NCBI GenBank assembly: GCA_015680685.1
Contig: MNCI01034697.1
Span: 475,173-539,172 of the forward strand
Reading direction: 5' to 3'
DNA length: 64,000 nt
Source: Gnetum montanum
Taxonomy: Eukaryota > Streptophyta > Gnetopsida > Gnetales > Gnetaceae
Within the stretch, counting starts at the first letter, position 1. Each line of letters opens with the position of its first letter. This document shows positions 1-11,653 of this stretch, in pieces. Both the position numbers and the translations under genes were made by a program. Below the pieces are notes generated by a model. It ran no database searches. It saw nothing but the letters and a program-made list of their open reading frames with translations, and was not told the DNA's origin.

Positions 1-255
1 CACTAAGAAATTAGTTGGGTACGACCACCCACACACAGTGGTGATGATGTCCTCCACCAATCCCAAGGGAATAGTGATGGATTAGTTAGCCAGCTCTAGG
101 CAAATATTGCTCTTCCTTAATGGAGGTAGGTTCCAGGCTTTGTACATTTCTTGTGATATTAAGCTGACTTTGGAACCTGAATCCAGAAGAGCTTTTCATG
201 GCTCATTCTCAACGATTTGGAGATAGATTAGGGGGCTTCTAGGATTAGAGAATTT
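1..255 (-). pseudogene. R1 retroviral-type aspartic protease, partial
   Basis: On the minus strand this segment encodes the start of the gag-pol protease. The active-site motif LLDSG is readable near 180-195, followed by a Leu/Pro-rich stretch and the motif TTVCGWSY, which recurs in R7 and R10. In-frame stops are present and the domain is cut by the window edge. The enzyme would cleave the gag-pol polyprotein inside virus-like particles. It is non-functional as seen. Confidence 0.75.
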
Positions 256-259
256 TCTG

Positions 260-2844
260 GGAAGGTGGCTAACCTTAATCCAGTCAATAATGGCATGTGT
301 TAACATAACCGTATGAGTTGAGCTCGGTGTTTGGTTCGAAGGGAGCTCTAAAGCCTTATTTGATGGAGAGGCGTTCAGAGGTTAAACTGCTTGTGGTTGT
401 AAGGTCTTGGTTGGACTGTTGGATCTGAAGAAGAGTCTTTTCTTCATACGATTGTTAGAACCAACAGTAGGTTGAGGATTTATAGCTCTTGCGGCATTGC
501 ATTGCTATGGTTGAGTAGGGAGTTTCCCTTGCATTGCTGGAGCGGGTGGTAATGGAGCTATTGGTGTGAGAGCTATGGATGAATTTGAAGGATGGTATGT
601 TTATGGGTTATCTTCACTATGATAAGGAGTTCTATAATACTCATGAGCTTGGTAGTGATGTTGTGGTGTAACGTGACTAACAGAGTCATGTGGAGAGATT
701 GGATGCTACACGTAGTAGCCATATGGGTTAGGTTGCTGGTAGGGGTATTATTGCCTTGGTGGTGGCATCCCCCATGATTGTGGGTATTGCCACTATTGAT
801 GTTCCTCAATGGGTTGTGGTGGAGTTCCACTTGGATAATATGTTGAAGGTTGGTGGAACTGCCTTAGGTTACCTTGAGGATAAGGTAACTGTCAAGGTAT
901 TTGCCGTTTATTTAGTCGTGGGTTGAGTGCATACACCCCAGACTCTTGTAGATGTGAGATCACTGGGCAACATCCCTTAGGATTGTCATATTGGCATATC
1001 TCACATCCACCATCAGTGTCTATTTTTGAATCCACAAACTCTTCTATGATGGCCATTTTACCCTTACACTTACTACGTGCATTTTCCACTTCTCTCTTTT
1101 TCTTTTTGTCACGGTCACTACCTCACTCCCTAAACTCCTCTACAATTTTAAGAACAGTTTCAAACCTACTATCCAAGGAGTCCCATATTTGGTCTACCTT
1201 TTTTGATACTTCTGTTGTTAACTTTTGGAGAGGCAAAGTTTTCCTATTCACCATCTCTTCGAGTGGTGACCCTTCTTCCTCCTGACAAAATCTCATTCCC
1301 CTTTTTTGGAGGGAAGGATCTCAGTTGTATTCTTCCGCACTTTCTCTCTTTCGTAGCTCACCTTCTTCTTTAACTACTTGCTCTAGAAATCTATGAATTT
1401 GATGAGACCTAAGCTCTGATAACCTTTTTTGGGCATACTTCCCAAGGGTTCTTCTTGTTTCATGCCTAAGTCCATCCACGAGATGGCATAGTTGATCCCG
1501 CTACGAATAACCATGGCCAGGGCAACGATGTAATAGTGCATAATAGTGGCCCATGGCAGTATCCAAGGGTTCATGATTTTATTGCTTCCATCTTTGGATT
1601 TGCTTCCATAGGTTAGACACTTGGGAGTATGTTTGGTGCTTATCATTGAACAGTTCTAACATTGTACTCCACCTCCGAATGGATTTCGATTCTAAGGACT
1701 GGTATGAGCTTTTAGCTTCTTTCACTAGTGTCCTTGGGAACAACTTCAATTTTTGCCATTTATTTTCTATTTTTTGCAAGGCACATGCAACATGGAATGC
1801 TTGTAAATGATTTTGAGGATCAACATTGTATCCCCCTTGAAATCGTGGGATGTTGTTCATGTCTAACCTCTTGATCCTACTATCCTTTTAGTGCCTTGTT
1901 GGAACTCTTACAACCTCCATTATATCTAGAATGCTTCTAGTTGCAAGTAGGGGTTCTTCGTGATTATCTTGTTCATAGCATCTATGGTATCTACGCGGTT
2001 CCCTACTCTTCCTTCTTCTATGTCTTGATTCCTTAGAGTGCCCTCGTCCTCCTTCTCGACTGTCTGGTCGATGTTTCTCACTTTGTTTTCCATTATCCTC
2101 ACAATTGGTTTCCCTATGATTGCGTTCGGACATTGAAGGAGAGGGTGAAGGTGACGATGAAGGTGAAGAAGAAGGAGAACCATCGTTGTGATGGTGTTTT
2201 CTACCTTCTCTTCGGTGGTCTCGGCCACGATTGTGATCACGATTAGAACGTCCACCCTTATCGTGTGTTTGTGTTCCTTTGTTGAACACTTCATGTTCAT
2301 GGGTATCAGAACTAGGGTTGTGAATAATGGAGTGGAGGTTCTGATACACTACCTCTTTACCATTATCAGGAGGAGGAACATCGTTTTGTGGAGAACCTGT
2401 TAGAGCAGGTTCACTATCCTCAATTTCTCTCAAAATGTGCAAAGCGTCATGGGGCCATTTACCCTTCAAGGATGTGTGGTATCTCTCCTATTGCAAGTCC
2501 CTTTAACGTTGCACTTCTGTGGGATGATAGTCCCTTGTGTCATGATCACATGCAACGTATTCTGCATATAAAAGTAACATGCCTATTCATGAGAGAGCAC
2601 AAAGGAGCATGTTGGGGACTGATCAGTTTGGAGGCAACACTATGTTACCCTCCAAGTCTCTCCAATGTAGTTGTTCATCTTGGTGGAGAATAAAGGTGAA
2701 ATAGGGTACATACTCATCAGGATGAGTGTATACCAAACAAAACTGTTGAGGAACTAGCGGATCTTGGTTACATGTATTATGTCACCGACTGCCTCTTGTG
2801 TTAGTCCTAGGCGGTGAAGTGCTCTTATGCGAAGAAGAAGACAT
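260..2844 (-). pseudogene. R1 gag (Athila-like), decayed
   Basis: The likely start is the ATG at 2844 (complement), encoding M-S-S-S-S, the same start as R7. Parts in order: a short N-terminal region; an Arg/Ser/His/Glu-rich region (about 1950-2300) with a serine run, in an open stretch at 1888-2469; a helical gag core (about 1400-1860) with an NHLQAFH motif and a WSTMLELFND motif typical of plant retrotransposon gag; a CCHC-like knuckle CEICQYDNPKGCCP at about 960-1010; and a Pro/Gln/Tyr-rich tail (about 540-900). Several stops and frameshifts break it. It would form the particle shell and bind RNA. The knuckle has spacing C-x2-C-x3-N-x4-C, so the usual His is Asn here. Confidence 0.85.
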
Positions 2845-2970
2845 TTTTTTCTTATTTGGTGTGCGATGTACCGTTTTCTTATCTTTCTTTAATTAACCCT
2901 AAGGATTCGTTCTAGTGTTCCAATGATATGAATGATTTCCTATGTTCTACGTAGTGCAAAAATAACTAAG

Positions 2971-2984
2971 TCCCTGGCAACCGA
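2971..2984 (-). other. R1 primer binding site, degenerate
   Basis: The bases beside the LTR align with the R7 PBS (complementary to tRNA-Asp), but about six bases next to the LTR are missing or changed. It would prime minus-strand DNA synthesis; in this form it is probably poor. Confidence 0.6.
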
Positions 2985-3790
2985 TGATGAGTAGCGAGGT
3001 AGCCCTACACTCAACCATATGAATACGAGCGTTTCACGTGCGATCTGGTTGAACTCCAAGGACTAAGTGCTTATGCACGTTAATGGAACACTCAAGGTTA
3101 ATCAATCATTATCTTCCCAAACTTACTTGTATTGTCATGGTTGTATGGTTAAGTAAGCTTGAGGTATATGGTTTTTATAGCTTTTTGTCTTTTTATGTCT
3201 TTTGCTAGTAAAAGAAAGGTAGAGAGAACTAAGTGACTAACTTACATTAACTATTCATTAACTAAGTTCCAAATGTTCCTAACACCAGTATCTATTCCCA
3301 CTTGCCGTACACATCTTGAACCAATGCAACGCTGCTGGGATTACCAAGCGCTAATCGTTACTAGGTTACCAAGCACTACACACATGCTTGAAGCGGTCGT
3401 ACTAAGTCTATTTAACTAAGGGGGTTGGAGGTTGAGAGAGGTATTAATTAACTAGGAAAGCATTAAAAATCATTAATTACTAATTAGCTTAATTTGTATG
3501 CTGCAAGGTTTATCATAAATTTTGTCTTTATTGCCGTACACAAAATTGTGCATAGGTACAAATTGCTCGAATAAAGATCCATTCACTCTGTGACTCCTAC
3601 TATGGGCACACAGAAATAATTCTAACTTTGGAATAACAAAACTACAAGAACCTGGCTAAGGGTCTAAGTCTAACTCCCTTGAATAAAGGGTGTCACCTCT
3701 TATTTATAGAAGATGAGGTAGGACGAGATATCGCATATGCGATATCGTGTGGCAGATGCAATATCGCGTACGCAATATCGCGGCTCATCA
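2985..3790 (-). repeat. R1 5' LTR (806 bp)
   Basis: Bounded by TGATGAG on the left and CTCATCA on the right of the plus strand, giving TG...CA ends and 6-bp inverted termini. It is about 806 bp, like the 808-bp R7 LTR. On the minus strand U3 starts at 3790 with CpG-containing near-palindromes (about 3728-3782), then a TATA-like TCTATAAATA (about 3706-3715), an AATAAA signal in an inverted repeat (about 3523-3575), and two copies of the GCTTGGTA-type repeat (about 3335-3385). Confidence 0.9.
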
Positions 3791-4337
3791 ATTACATTCA
3801 AGCATAGACACTTGAATGAAGAATCTCAATAATTAACTCAAATATACATTTCAAGCACTTACTAAGTTGCTACAAATTATGAAATAAAACTACCAGAGTT
3901 TGGCTACTTGAAACTAATTAATTGCATAGGAAATGAAATGCATAAATTATAATCTAATCTAAGTTGAAGTAATATAATATGGATCAATCAATCTCTATCT
4001 TCATTACTACAAATCATGGGTACATCCAAGCATAAACACTTGAATGAAGACTTTAGATAACTGATTTGAATATACATTTCAAGCACTTACTAACTCGCTA
4101 CAAATTATGAAATGAAACTAAAAGAGTTTAACTACTTGAAACTAAAACTATGCTAAATGTTTCATTAGGTTGCATATATTTATAGGTGATTTGACTTGCT
4201 ATGCTAACACATTTTGTATCAATTGATGATGTGTTAGTACATATGCACATACATACATACATACATAGATGCATACACATATACGTAAATGCATATATTG
4301 ATGCAACATTTGATACTTGAAATTTTTAACTTTATCA
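3791..4337 (-). repeat. R2: LTR remnant of an older Athila-like element
   Basis: The right edge TTTATCA followed by TACCCCTAC (4331-4347) closely matches the 3' LTR/polypurine junction of R10 (48461-48477). TATATTTATAGG near 4177 is at the TATA position. A segment of about 130 bp is directly duplicated inside it (about 3791-3925 and 4022-4145). Its left part is missing where R1 is inserted. A (CATA)n microsatellite lies at about 4245-4275. Confidence 0.6.
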
Positions 4338-5480
4338 TACCCCTACAACTAGTCAAAATCTTGTCATTAAGTTATACAAAATTGATGAAGTTGATTATAA
4401 AATTGGTAGGATGATGATGACTAGACTTAGTAACATAATGATAAAATTTCAAGTTCCACATGACTACATAATTCAAGTGGTTTACTACCTTTATAAGAAT
4501 GGAATAATTATTATGTGAAATGACAAAAATTTACAAATGGACTGATGGGATTCACAATCCTAGTAAAATTAACTCCTTGCCATTATTTTTCCATATCTGA
4601 CTAGCATCATTAAATTTCTCTTCATGAATATATAAATATGTTGTTTTTCAAGAGTTTTGTGCTAGTTCATTGGTATTGCAATGTCTCATGGGCATGGAAA
4701 GATTAGCAAGATCTTGTTGGCATTAATGAATTAGGCTACAAACAAGCATAATTTATTCTCAATATTTACTAATAGTTGGTTCACTCCTAGTAGTCATTCA
4801 TGCATAATGTCAAGTTCTCTACTACATCTCTTTAGCATATAAATTAAGTTTTATAAATATCTTTCTCAATCCTTTGGATTTATAAGTTCCATTTGGTTTC
4901 ATCATAAACTTGGCATTCATGCTTACACACTATGAAGGTTATTTTCAACTAATTCTCCAATTTACTATAGGACTTTATTGATGTGATAAAGGTAAGTTTG
5001 GAATACCACATGTTTGATCTTACACACTTCCAACATGATGAGATTTTAGTTATCCCTTGTCATCTTAATGATTTTGACATTCACCTTAGTTTATTCCTAT
5101 TTGATGTATTGGAGATGAGCTTCCAATACAGCATGTTCTTTTTAGTTCATCTCTAACCTCTTATTTTCTACAGTAAGTTCCTTGTTCTTTTTTTCAAACT
5201 TAGCAATTCTTTTCCTAAGGTCATGAGATTTAGTGTGGGCCTTAGATGCTTCCTATACAAAGTTTTTTTTTTTAATTTTTAAAGATTCCTGAATGAGAGG
5301 CTATAGTCTATCATTTTTTACTTTAGAAAATTATTCAAGATCCTCGTGTACTATCCATTGACTAGGCTTGTTAAGTTGCATTCAAATCTCTATTATCTAT
5401 TACTTGAGCCTTAGGATTTCTAGATGACTTTATTACTTGAGTGCTTCAAGTAGCATCAACTTTCCTTTGGTCGGAGACTA
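4338..5480 (-). mobile_element. R2 internal 3' region, heavily decayed
   Basis: This AT-rich sequence begins at the R2 polypurine tract. The only coding trace is on the minus strand at about 5140-5260: a Lys/Glu-rich heptad-like peptide that includes KRIAKFEKKNKEL and then a stop, resembling the coiled-coil extra ORF in R10. No other recognisable gene was seen. Its position (extra ORF between the LTR and the missing pol) fits the Athila-like layout. Confidence 0.45.
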
Positions 5481-5484
5481 AGTA

Positions 5485-5597
5485 TCAACATGGAAGAGCA
5501 TGTGCATGTCAAGGCACACGCTGTGACTTCTGAACCTAAGAACCTGAGTGATGACGATGAGATTCCTATTAGAGAGTCATGTTCCCAATAGCAACAA
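5485..5597 (+). repeat. Fragment duplicating the R3 gag leader
   Basis: About 90 bases here (5490-5578) match the first part of R3 gag (6612-6700), including the stretch encoding EPKNLSD. The fragment lies directly left of the R3 5' LTR, so the order is gag fragment, LTR, gag. This suggests a tandem or partly deleted upstream copy of the same family. Confidence 0.65.
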
Positions 5598-6465
5598 TGT
5601 GAGAGGGTGAACTCAAGGTGGACTACATATTAATGCTCAGCACCCTATTTCATAGCACAACATACAACTTGTTAGCTAATTGTTAGAGGTGTTAGAACCA
5701 TCATAAGCCTTAATTATGCAACTGGACCAAAAAGGCACACACACACAACAAGCACATGACACATTGATCTCTTAGAAGGGCTATGATATGTTCCTATACT
5801 AATGCATCTATCCCTAAGCCCCACTCCAAAGAGAGGGTAGTGGCCCAAGAATTGAAGCTAAAGCTCCTCCAAAAGCCTACATATTCTTATGATGATGTTC
5901 ACAATGAATTAGGTCCAATGTAGTTCTAAAGGGATGGTTAGGATATCATGGAATCCAAAGGATATCCATGCTTATTTGATCCCTGTTCTGGAGGAAAACA
6001 ACCTTTGATTCATCAATAAGGCATGTTTTTCTATACTCTCCTCGGAGTGACATCCTCAAAGTATACACATTTCCAAATGTCGAGAGTTGTAATGGATATC
6101 AAGAAACTTCAAACATCTAGAAGCCCATTCAATACTTGTAGACAGGAAGGTCCAACAGTTAGGATTCTTTACTCATAAAGCCAAAGTATTGAACTTATTC
6201 CATCATTTAATAGAGGCTTAGAGAAATTTGTGCAACCTAGGTTTAAGAAGAAGAGGTTTTTTCTTTTTCATGCAACCTATACCAACCTTTTTAATCAAAG
6301 AAAAATCTACTTTCTTGACATGTGAGCCAGTCCTCTATCTCTGGTTATGACATAAGAGAGTAGACTTGATTCATCTGCAACCAAGGGGAGGCTATTCATA
6401 CCTTGGGTGATGCCATAGGGAGGATAGATCCTAAGATTTCTACACATGATAGTGAAAGGCTATCA
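5598..6465 (+). repeat. R3 5' LTR
   Basis: Starts TGTGAGAGGG and ends TATCA just before the PBS. It aligns over its length with 13803-14586, with many transitions, so this is an old insertion. Shared marks include a (CA)n run (about 5730-5750; 13940-13960) and the tract CCACTCCAAAGAGAGG. Confidence 0.75.
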
Positions 6466-6467
6466 CT

Positions 6468-6479
6468 TGGTATAAGAGC
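6468..6479 (+). other. R3 primer binding site (tRNA-iMet)
   Basis: TGGTATAAGAGC differs by one base from the plant tRNA-iMet type PBS TGGTATCAGAGC and lies two bases after the LTR end. This distinguishes R3 from the tRNA-Asp primed Athila-like copies in the window. Confidence 0.75.
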
Positions 6480-6540
6480 TAAAGATTCATGTTGCAAGTT
6501 TCGTGGTGGTTTGTGGCTTGTTGTTTGATTTTAGTGAGCC

Positions 6541-7880
6541 ATGATGCACAAGAAGAAGAGAAAAGAAACCTGCAACTCTAGTGAGGCTCCTACTAGCTTT
6601 GATCCTTGTGTCAACATGGAAGATCATGTACAGGTTGAGGCACATGATATGACTTTTGAACCTAAGAACTTGAGTGACAATGATGAGATACCTATTAGGA
6701 AACCCAAATCCCTTGATAAAATACTATAGTTGTGGGGACAACTCCTTAAATTTGACAATGTGATCCTTAGTCACTTGCCAAAGATGATTCATGATTAGCA
6801 TCTCATATCTTTGGGAACTAAATTTGGGCGTGAAGCACAAACTCTTTACAATCCAAGATTTTGTGCTTCAGAATCATGCTGCATGGATGAGGAACATCAT
6901 TGATGATGTCTAATTGTTTATGGATGATGTCTTACACCTAATTAATACCCTAGAGGCTCAAGTGGAGAAGCTTGAAGAGAGAAACAAGAAACTAAAAGAC
7001 CAAGTGGCTATTCAAGTAAAGGTCATGCAATCTAGTTTAGGATGGATGACCCAAAAGTTTCAAGCTAAAGATCCTAAGATGTATAAGGGTAATCATAATG
7101 AAAAAATTATGGGTGTCTTCATCTTTAAGATAGAGCACTTCCTTGAAATGAATGACTATCCAAAGAAAATGAAGATCAATGTCACCTCTCAATTCCTAGG
7201 TGATGTTGCTCAAACATGATAGCTTGGAATTATCCATGAAATAAAGCTAGAGATAACTTCGAAGTTAGTGGAAACATGGAATGATCTCACAACTACTATT
7301 GTTGAAAAATTTTTCTTAGGAACTATTGTTGATAAAGCTTGGGTAAAGTTAAGAAAACTCCAATAGATAAGAAATTTGGAAGATTATTTTTGCAAATATC
7401 AAGAAATGGTGTAAATTCATGTGTTGGATGAGGAGTCGAGGTTTCACTTCTTCCTCAATGACCTAAAACTATAGGTCTAATGAAAGATCAAAACTCATAA
7501 GATTTCTAATTACAAAGAGACATTAGAATTTGCAACTAGTTTGGAAGTGGATAATAAGCCTCAAAAGTAAGAAAAGAATGAAGTTGATGCACATCAACAT
7601 GGAAAGAGGACTCATGGTGGATCAGGTAGGCTAGGTGGTAGAAATTTTGGAGGTGACCCACCATTACCCTTGGTTTTCAATCCTCCTACTAGGGTATTGG
7701 GAAGTGACAAGCTCCCAAAGATTATGATAAGTTTAAGGACAAATGCCCACATTTGAAGGACCTAACAAAAATCCTACTAAGTGTCCAAACATGCAGTGTT
7801 TCATTTGCTCTAGGAATCATATTGCTTGAGATTACCATCAGAACCCTAATTAACAACTAGTTGGAAGACATCCTAATGAT
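6541..7880 (+). pseudogene. R3 gag, decayed
   Basis: Open from ATG 6541 to a stop at 6729, then open again at 6914-7219. The second piece contains a coiled-coil start (LINTLEAQVEKLEER), then a gag core with KDPKMYKG and FLGDVAQT, typical of plant chromovirus gag. Near 7797-7840 lies a CCHC-like knuckle, CFICSRNHIA followed by a stop and DYH. Frameshifts and stops separate the parts. It would be the capsid/nucleocapsid protein. The family call is from motif order. Confidence 0.7.
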
Positions 7881-8049
7881 AATTAATGGTTGAATGCTCT
7901 TGATTATTAGTCACAAGCGCAATTGTGGGCAACTAAGGTAAACAACAATGACCAAGAAATAGAGTCTCTAGAGGGCATTGAAAAAATCTCTAGAGTCTAG
8001 TTGCTATTTAATAAAATCTTCAAGGAGAGCATGTGAAGTAAGAACCCAA

Positions 8050-8260
8050 ATTGCACTTAATACAAATGGTTTTGGTCCAATTTCCAACAAAGAAAATGGA
8101 AGCCTTGGTTGACATAGGTGTTAGTCACAATTTTTTTTTTACCCAAGATGGCTTGTATCCTTAATCTACGAGGACATCCAGCTTCAACATCCTACAAGTT
8201 GGCTAAGTTCTATTTGGTCATATGCATCAAAGTTATGAAGGAAGTGAGTATGAAGGTTGG
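8050..8260 (+). pseudogene. R3 aspartic protease, N-terminal half
   Basis: The motif ALVDIGVSHNF (about 8100-8135) is a decayed ALVDTGASHNF, the chromovirus protease active site, with Thr replaced by Ile. The reading is cut at 8260 by R4 and resumes at 11654 with the C-terminal motif VILGQELF. Confidence 0.7.
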
Positions 8261-11200
8261 TGTAACACCCTTGTTAATTATCTATAATTTTCCTATATAT
8301 AACTAATAGAAATATTATGAAACTCCAAGGATCTAGATTTATCATTTCAATTAAAAGAAAGATGCAATAATATAGATGAAACCTTTTTTTTTTTAATTTG
8401 AACACAAATATGTAATAGAAATATGGCACAACAAAAATTTCAAATTACTTGCATACACAATTAAGTAAAATCTAAATAGTGGAGAGTAGAGATTCACGTA
8501 GTTTTAGTAGAAGATGCCAAGTCATTTCACTAGTTGCATCATAAAATAGTACATAAATATTGTTTCCAACAATACTTAGCCATCTAAAATAAGGATATTC
8601 ATACTTTAAGTTTATTAATTTATTTAAATAAAGTTAAACTCTTCAAACCTAAAATGAGAATTATATTGAACATGATTTTTGCGATCTCATGATCCAAATG
8701 GCATAAAAGAAAATTTTATAACCATCACACTTTATTATTATTCATCTAACAAGAAGTACATTGCTCATGTAAGCAGAAGTGTATGTGTGTGTCTCTCTCT
8801 CTTTTATCTTACAAAAGATACAAAATATAAAAAGTTAGATTTTTAGTTGAGAGGTCCATGTTATACTAAATTATTCCATCTTTTGTTATGTGTTCCTCTT
8901 TGGTACTTTGCTGGCTACTCTGGGCTCCCTGTATTGAAATGTAAGAGGAGTTAGACCTCCTCAAATAAAAAAGGTTATTTTATTCTCCTCTTCATGGAGC
9001 ATAAGATTCTAGGTAAGAAGTTCTAGGTTATAGGCCAGGTATGGGTTTTAAACAAATATTTCAATGAAAGATTCATGTCAGGCATAGGTTTTTGATAATT
9101 GTTTCAAAGAAGTTTCAAAGACTAGACATGTCATAAAATTTTCCAAAATTCAAAAAGAAATCCAAAAATTCAAAGATTGTATATTTTAACTAAGCATCTC
9201 TAAAGGCTAGGTCTTGGTCATCCTCACTACCACTAGGATATACCATCAGATCTTGGAATAACCTCACTACTATCATTGGATTATCCTTTAAATTATTTTA
9301 ATGTCCAAAGAAATCAACAATCCAAGAGAGAATATTTTAATAGTTCTTCTTTGAAGGCTAGGTCTTGATTATCCTTTCTATCAAAAGAATATACCAACAG
9401 CGCTTGGTATAACCTCACTACTATCATTAGATACTCTTTGTGATCCTAGATGAGTCACTCATGGCCAAATCTTGGCGATAATCTCACTAATAACATCCTC
9501 ATTGGTCGAGGCATACATATCATTAAAAGGATAGATCTTGACTATGCCTCACCGCAACTCCACTAGATTCAACTACTTAGTGCCATCATCTCAGCTAAAT
9601 CTAGAGCCTCACATGAACTTACGAATCAAAATCCAAGGTAGGGAAATCTATCCAACTACCCTTATTCCTGTACGATGGGCACCACTAAGGAACACTCTAC
9701 TACTACATGTAGATGGGGGCATCTAAAATATTTGTAGCTTCCACTACCAATTGAGCAAAAATGATTACATAAATATTATTATTTTATTCCAAAATTCAAA
9801 AGATTTTCAAAATAGCAAAAAATCCATGTTAGCTAAAATTCCACAAAATTATTGCAAAATCATGTTTACATCATGAGTAGATCCAAAATATTTTAAAATA
9901 TTTAGGGTCAAGTTGTGAAAAATTTTCACAATTCTAAAAAAAATCACTAAAAGAATATAAAAGACTCTAGACAAGATTAAAGTACTATTTTTGTAAAAAA
10001 GTCCAAAATGATGAAAATTTAACAAAATCTGGACATAATAATCAAAATCATAGGAAAATAACAGAAGATCTTAAAGCAGAGAGGAGGAATAGAAAATCCA
10101 TAACAATATAAGGTTGCCACATAAACAGAAATATAAAATAATCTTTCTTATAGGATCCACAAAAAAATAGAATAATCATATAAAAAGAAAACTAAAATAA
10201 TCTTTATTATGGGATCTACAACAAAATAATATGGCTACATAAAAAGGAAAATAAATTAATATTTCTTACATGTGCTAGAAGGACTTCCGAAATATTCTTA
10301 TAGTCTCACCAAGTTGCCTAGAATCAATTTGTACTTTGTGCCACAAACCCAGTATGAACCCCAATGAAGTGTGCAATGTGAGACTTGTTCTTGGTATGTG
10401 GAAGGGATGAAGTTAGAATGGAAGAAACTAGTTTGAAGTTGAGTGAGAGATATGGGAGAAAGAGGCCTAAATGATGTTTATATAGGCATTACAATGGGAC
10501 ATAGTTTCTAAAACAAGGGAAGAAAACACATGTTGGAAACCAATGGCCAAAGAAAATAAGTAATGAAAACCATCAGTAGTGAACACAAGTGACCAAAACC
10601 ATGGGTGGCAAAAACAAGAGACCAAAACCATGGACGGTGAAAAAAAGTAGTCAAAATCATGGGTGGTGAAAACAAGTATCCAAAACCATGGATGGTGAAA
10701 ACAAGCATCCAAAACCATGGGTGATGAAAACAAGCGATCAAAACCATGGGTAGTAAAACCAAGCAGTCAAAAGCATGGGCTATGAAAACAAGCAACCAAA
10801 ATCATGGACAATGAAAAAAAGAGTAATGCACATATGTTTGATGTATAACATATATTTTATTATGATGATGATGATGATTATTAATCATTGTCATAAGTTC
10901 ATCCTTAACCTACCTAATACTCTCAAAATTTAATACTCATAACATATAGGTTGGGACTGCTATCGAATTCTTAACAAATACCCTACCTAATCATATGCTA
11001 AAATTATTATCTAAGATTTACTTGTCATAGTTGCTTAGGTCAAATACCAAAACTCTTATGATACTTAGCAAACTAGGAAAAGCAATATCTAAAAAGCCAT
11101 AACTCTAATTTTTGTGGATTGAATGTCAAAACTATCATTTTAAACATCTTGAACACATCAATAAAATCAAATTGGGTAGGATAATATCCTAATTATAGAA

Positions 11201-11653
11201 GTAACAAGGGATATAATCTAGGTAGGGTGAGGGTCCATAATTGCTTCACAAGTAGAGTATTATATAATCATATATGCATAATAATAAAAAACTATGCATA
11301 ACTAGATGTGCATAATAAAAGTTCGTATACATAATCATATTTACATAGAGGATAAAAAGTGCATAGCCAAATACTTGTAAAGACACGATAACTATTAAAA
11401 TAAAAAATTCTTGGGGTAATTTGATCTCAACATTTAATCATAAATATATATAATATATCTATGGATGAGCTTTAAAGGATACAAAACTTTAAAAAACATA
11501 ACCACAATAATGATAGTAATAACATTATGATCGTAATATGGACCTTTAATTTAACCAAGAAAATTAGAACTAATATATTCAAATGCATCAAAAAGCATTT
11601 AAATATTTAATCACATTAAGGAGCTAAACCTTTGTAAATTCTAGGTTGTGATA
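8261..11653 (+). mobile_element. R4: about 3.4-kb insertion, probable solo LTR
   Basis: The insertion starts TGTAACACCC and ends GGTTGTGATA, and is flanked by 5-bp direct repeats GTTGG (8256-8260 and 11654-11658). Removing it restores the R3 protease. Plant gypsy LTRs often begin TGTAACACCC; the expected final CA reads TA, a likely C-to-T change. No gag or pol was recognised inside, and I see no second copy of its start, so I read it as one very long solo LTR rather than a full element. A non-autonomous element is the alternative. The orientation is not fixed. Confidence 0.6.
10534..10824. repeat. Tandem array, 29-bp period, about 10 units, inside R4
   Basis: Units start at 10534, 10563, 10592, 10621, 10650, 10679, 10708, 10737, 10766 and 10795, a constant 29-bp step. 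The core is AAACCATGGGTGGTGAAAAC. Open frames across it on the minus strand (Phe/Trp/His-rich) are by-products of the repeat, since 29 is not a multiple of three and the frame rotates. A short (GAT)n run follows at about 10863-10878. Confidence 0.9.

Larger units (their letters stand above)
1..3790 (-). mobile_element. R1: Athila-like Ty3/gypsy element, 5' part (protease to 5' LTR)
   Basis: Read on the minus strand, the order from right to left is 5' LTR (2985-3790), degenerate tRNA-Asp PBS, gag, and the beginning of protease, where the window starts. The layout matches R7 almost base for base (R7 33531-37313), so both belong to one subfamily. The lineage call rests on the tRNA-Asp type PBS and on R7/R10 pol domains that have the Athila FMDD reverse transcriptase box. 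The first five bases after the LTR are ATTAC (3791-3795), the candidate target duplication; its partner lies outside the window. It sits inside the older element R2. Confidence 0.9.

Noticed and set aside
573-830. 85-codon minus-strand His/Asn-rich frame
   Set aside because: Out-of-frame shadow of the Pro/Tyr/Gln-rich gag tail; the same shadow recurs in R7 at 34109-34360.
923-1285. 120-codon plus-strand frame
   Set aside because: Antisense to the gag knuckle region of R1.
10467-10795. Two overlapping minus-strand open frames of 88-95 codons, Phe/Trp/His-rich
   Set aside because: They run through the 29-bp tandem array; 29 bp is not a multiple of three, so all frames look alike and no domain is present.
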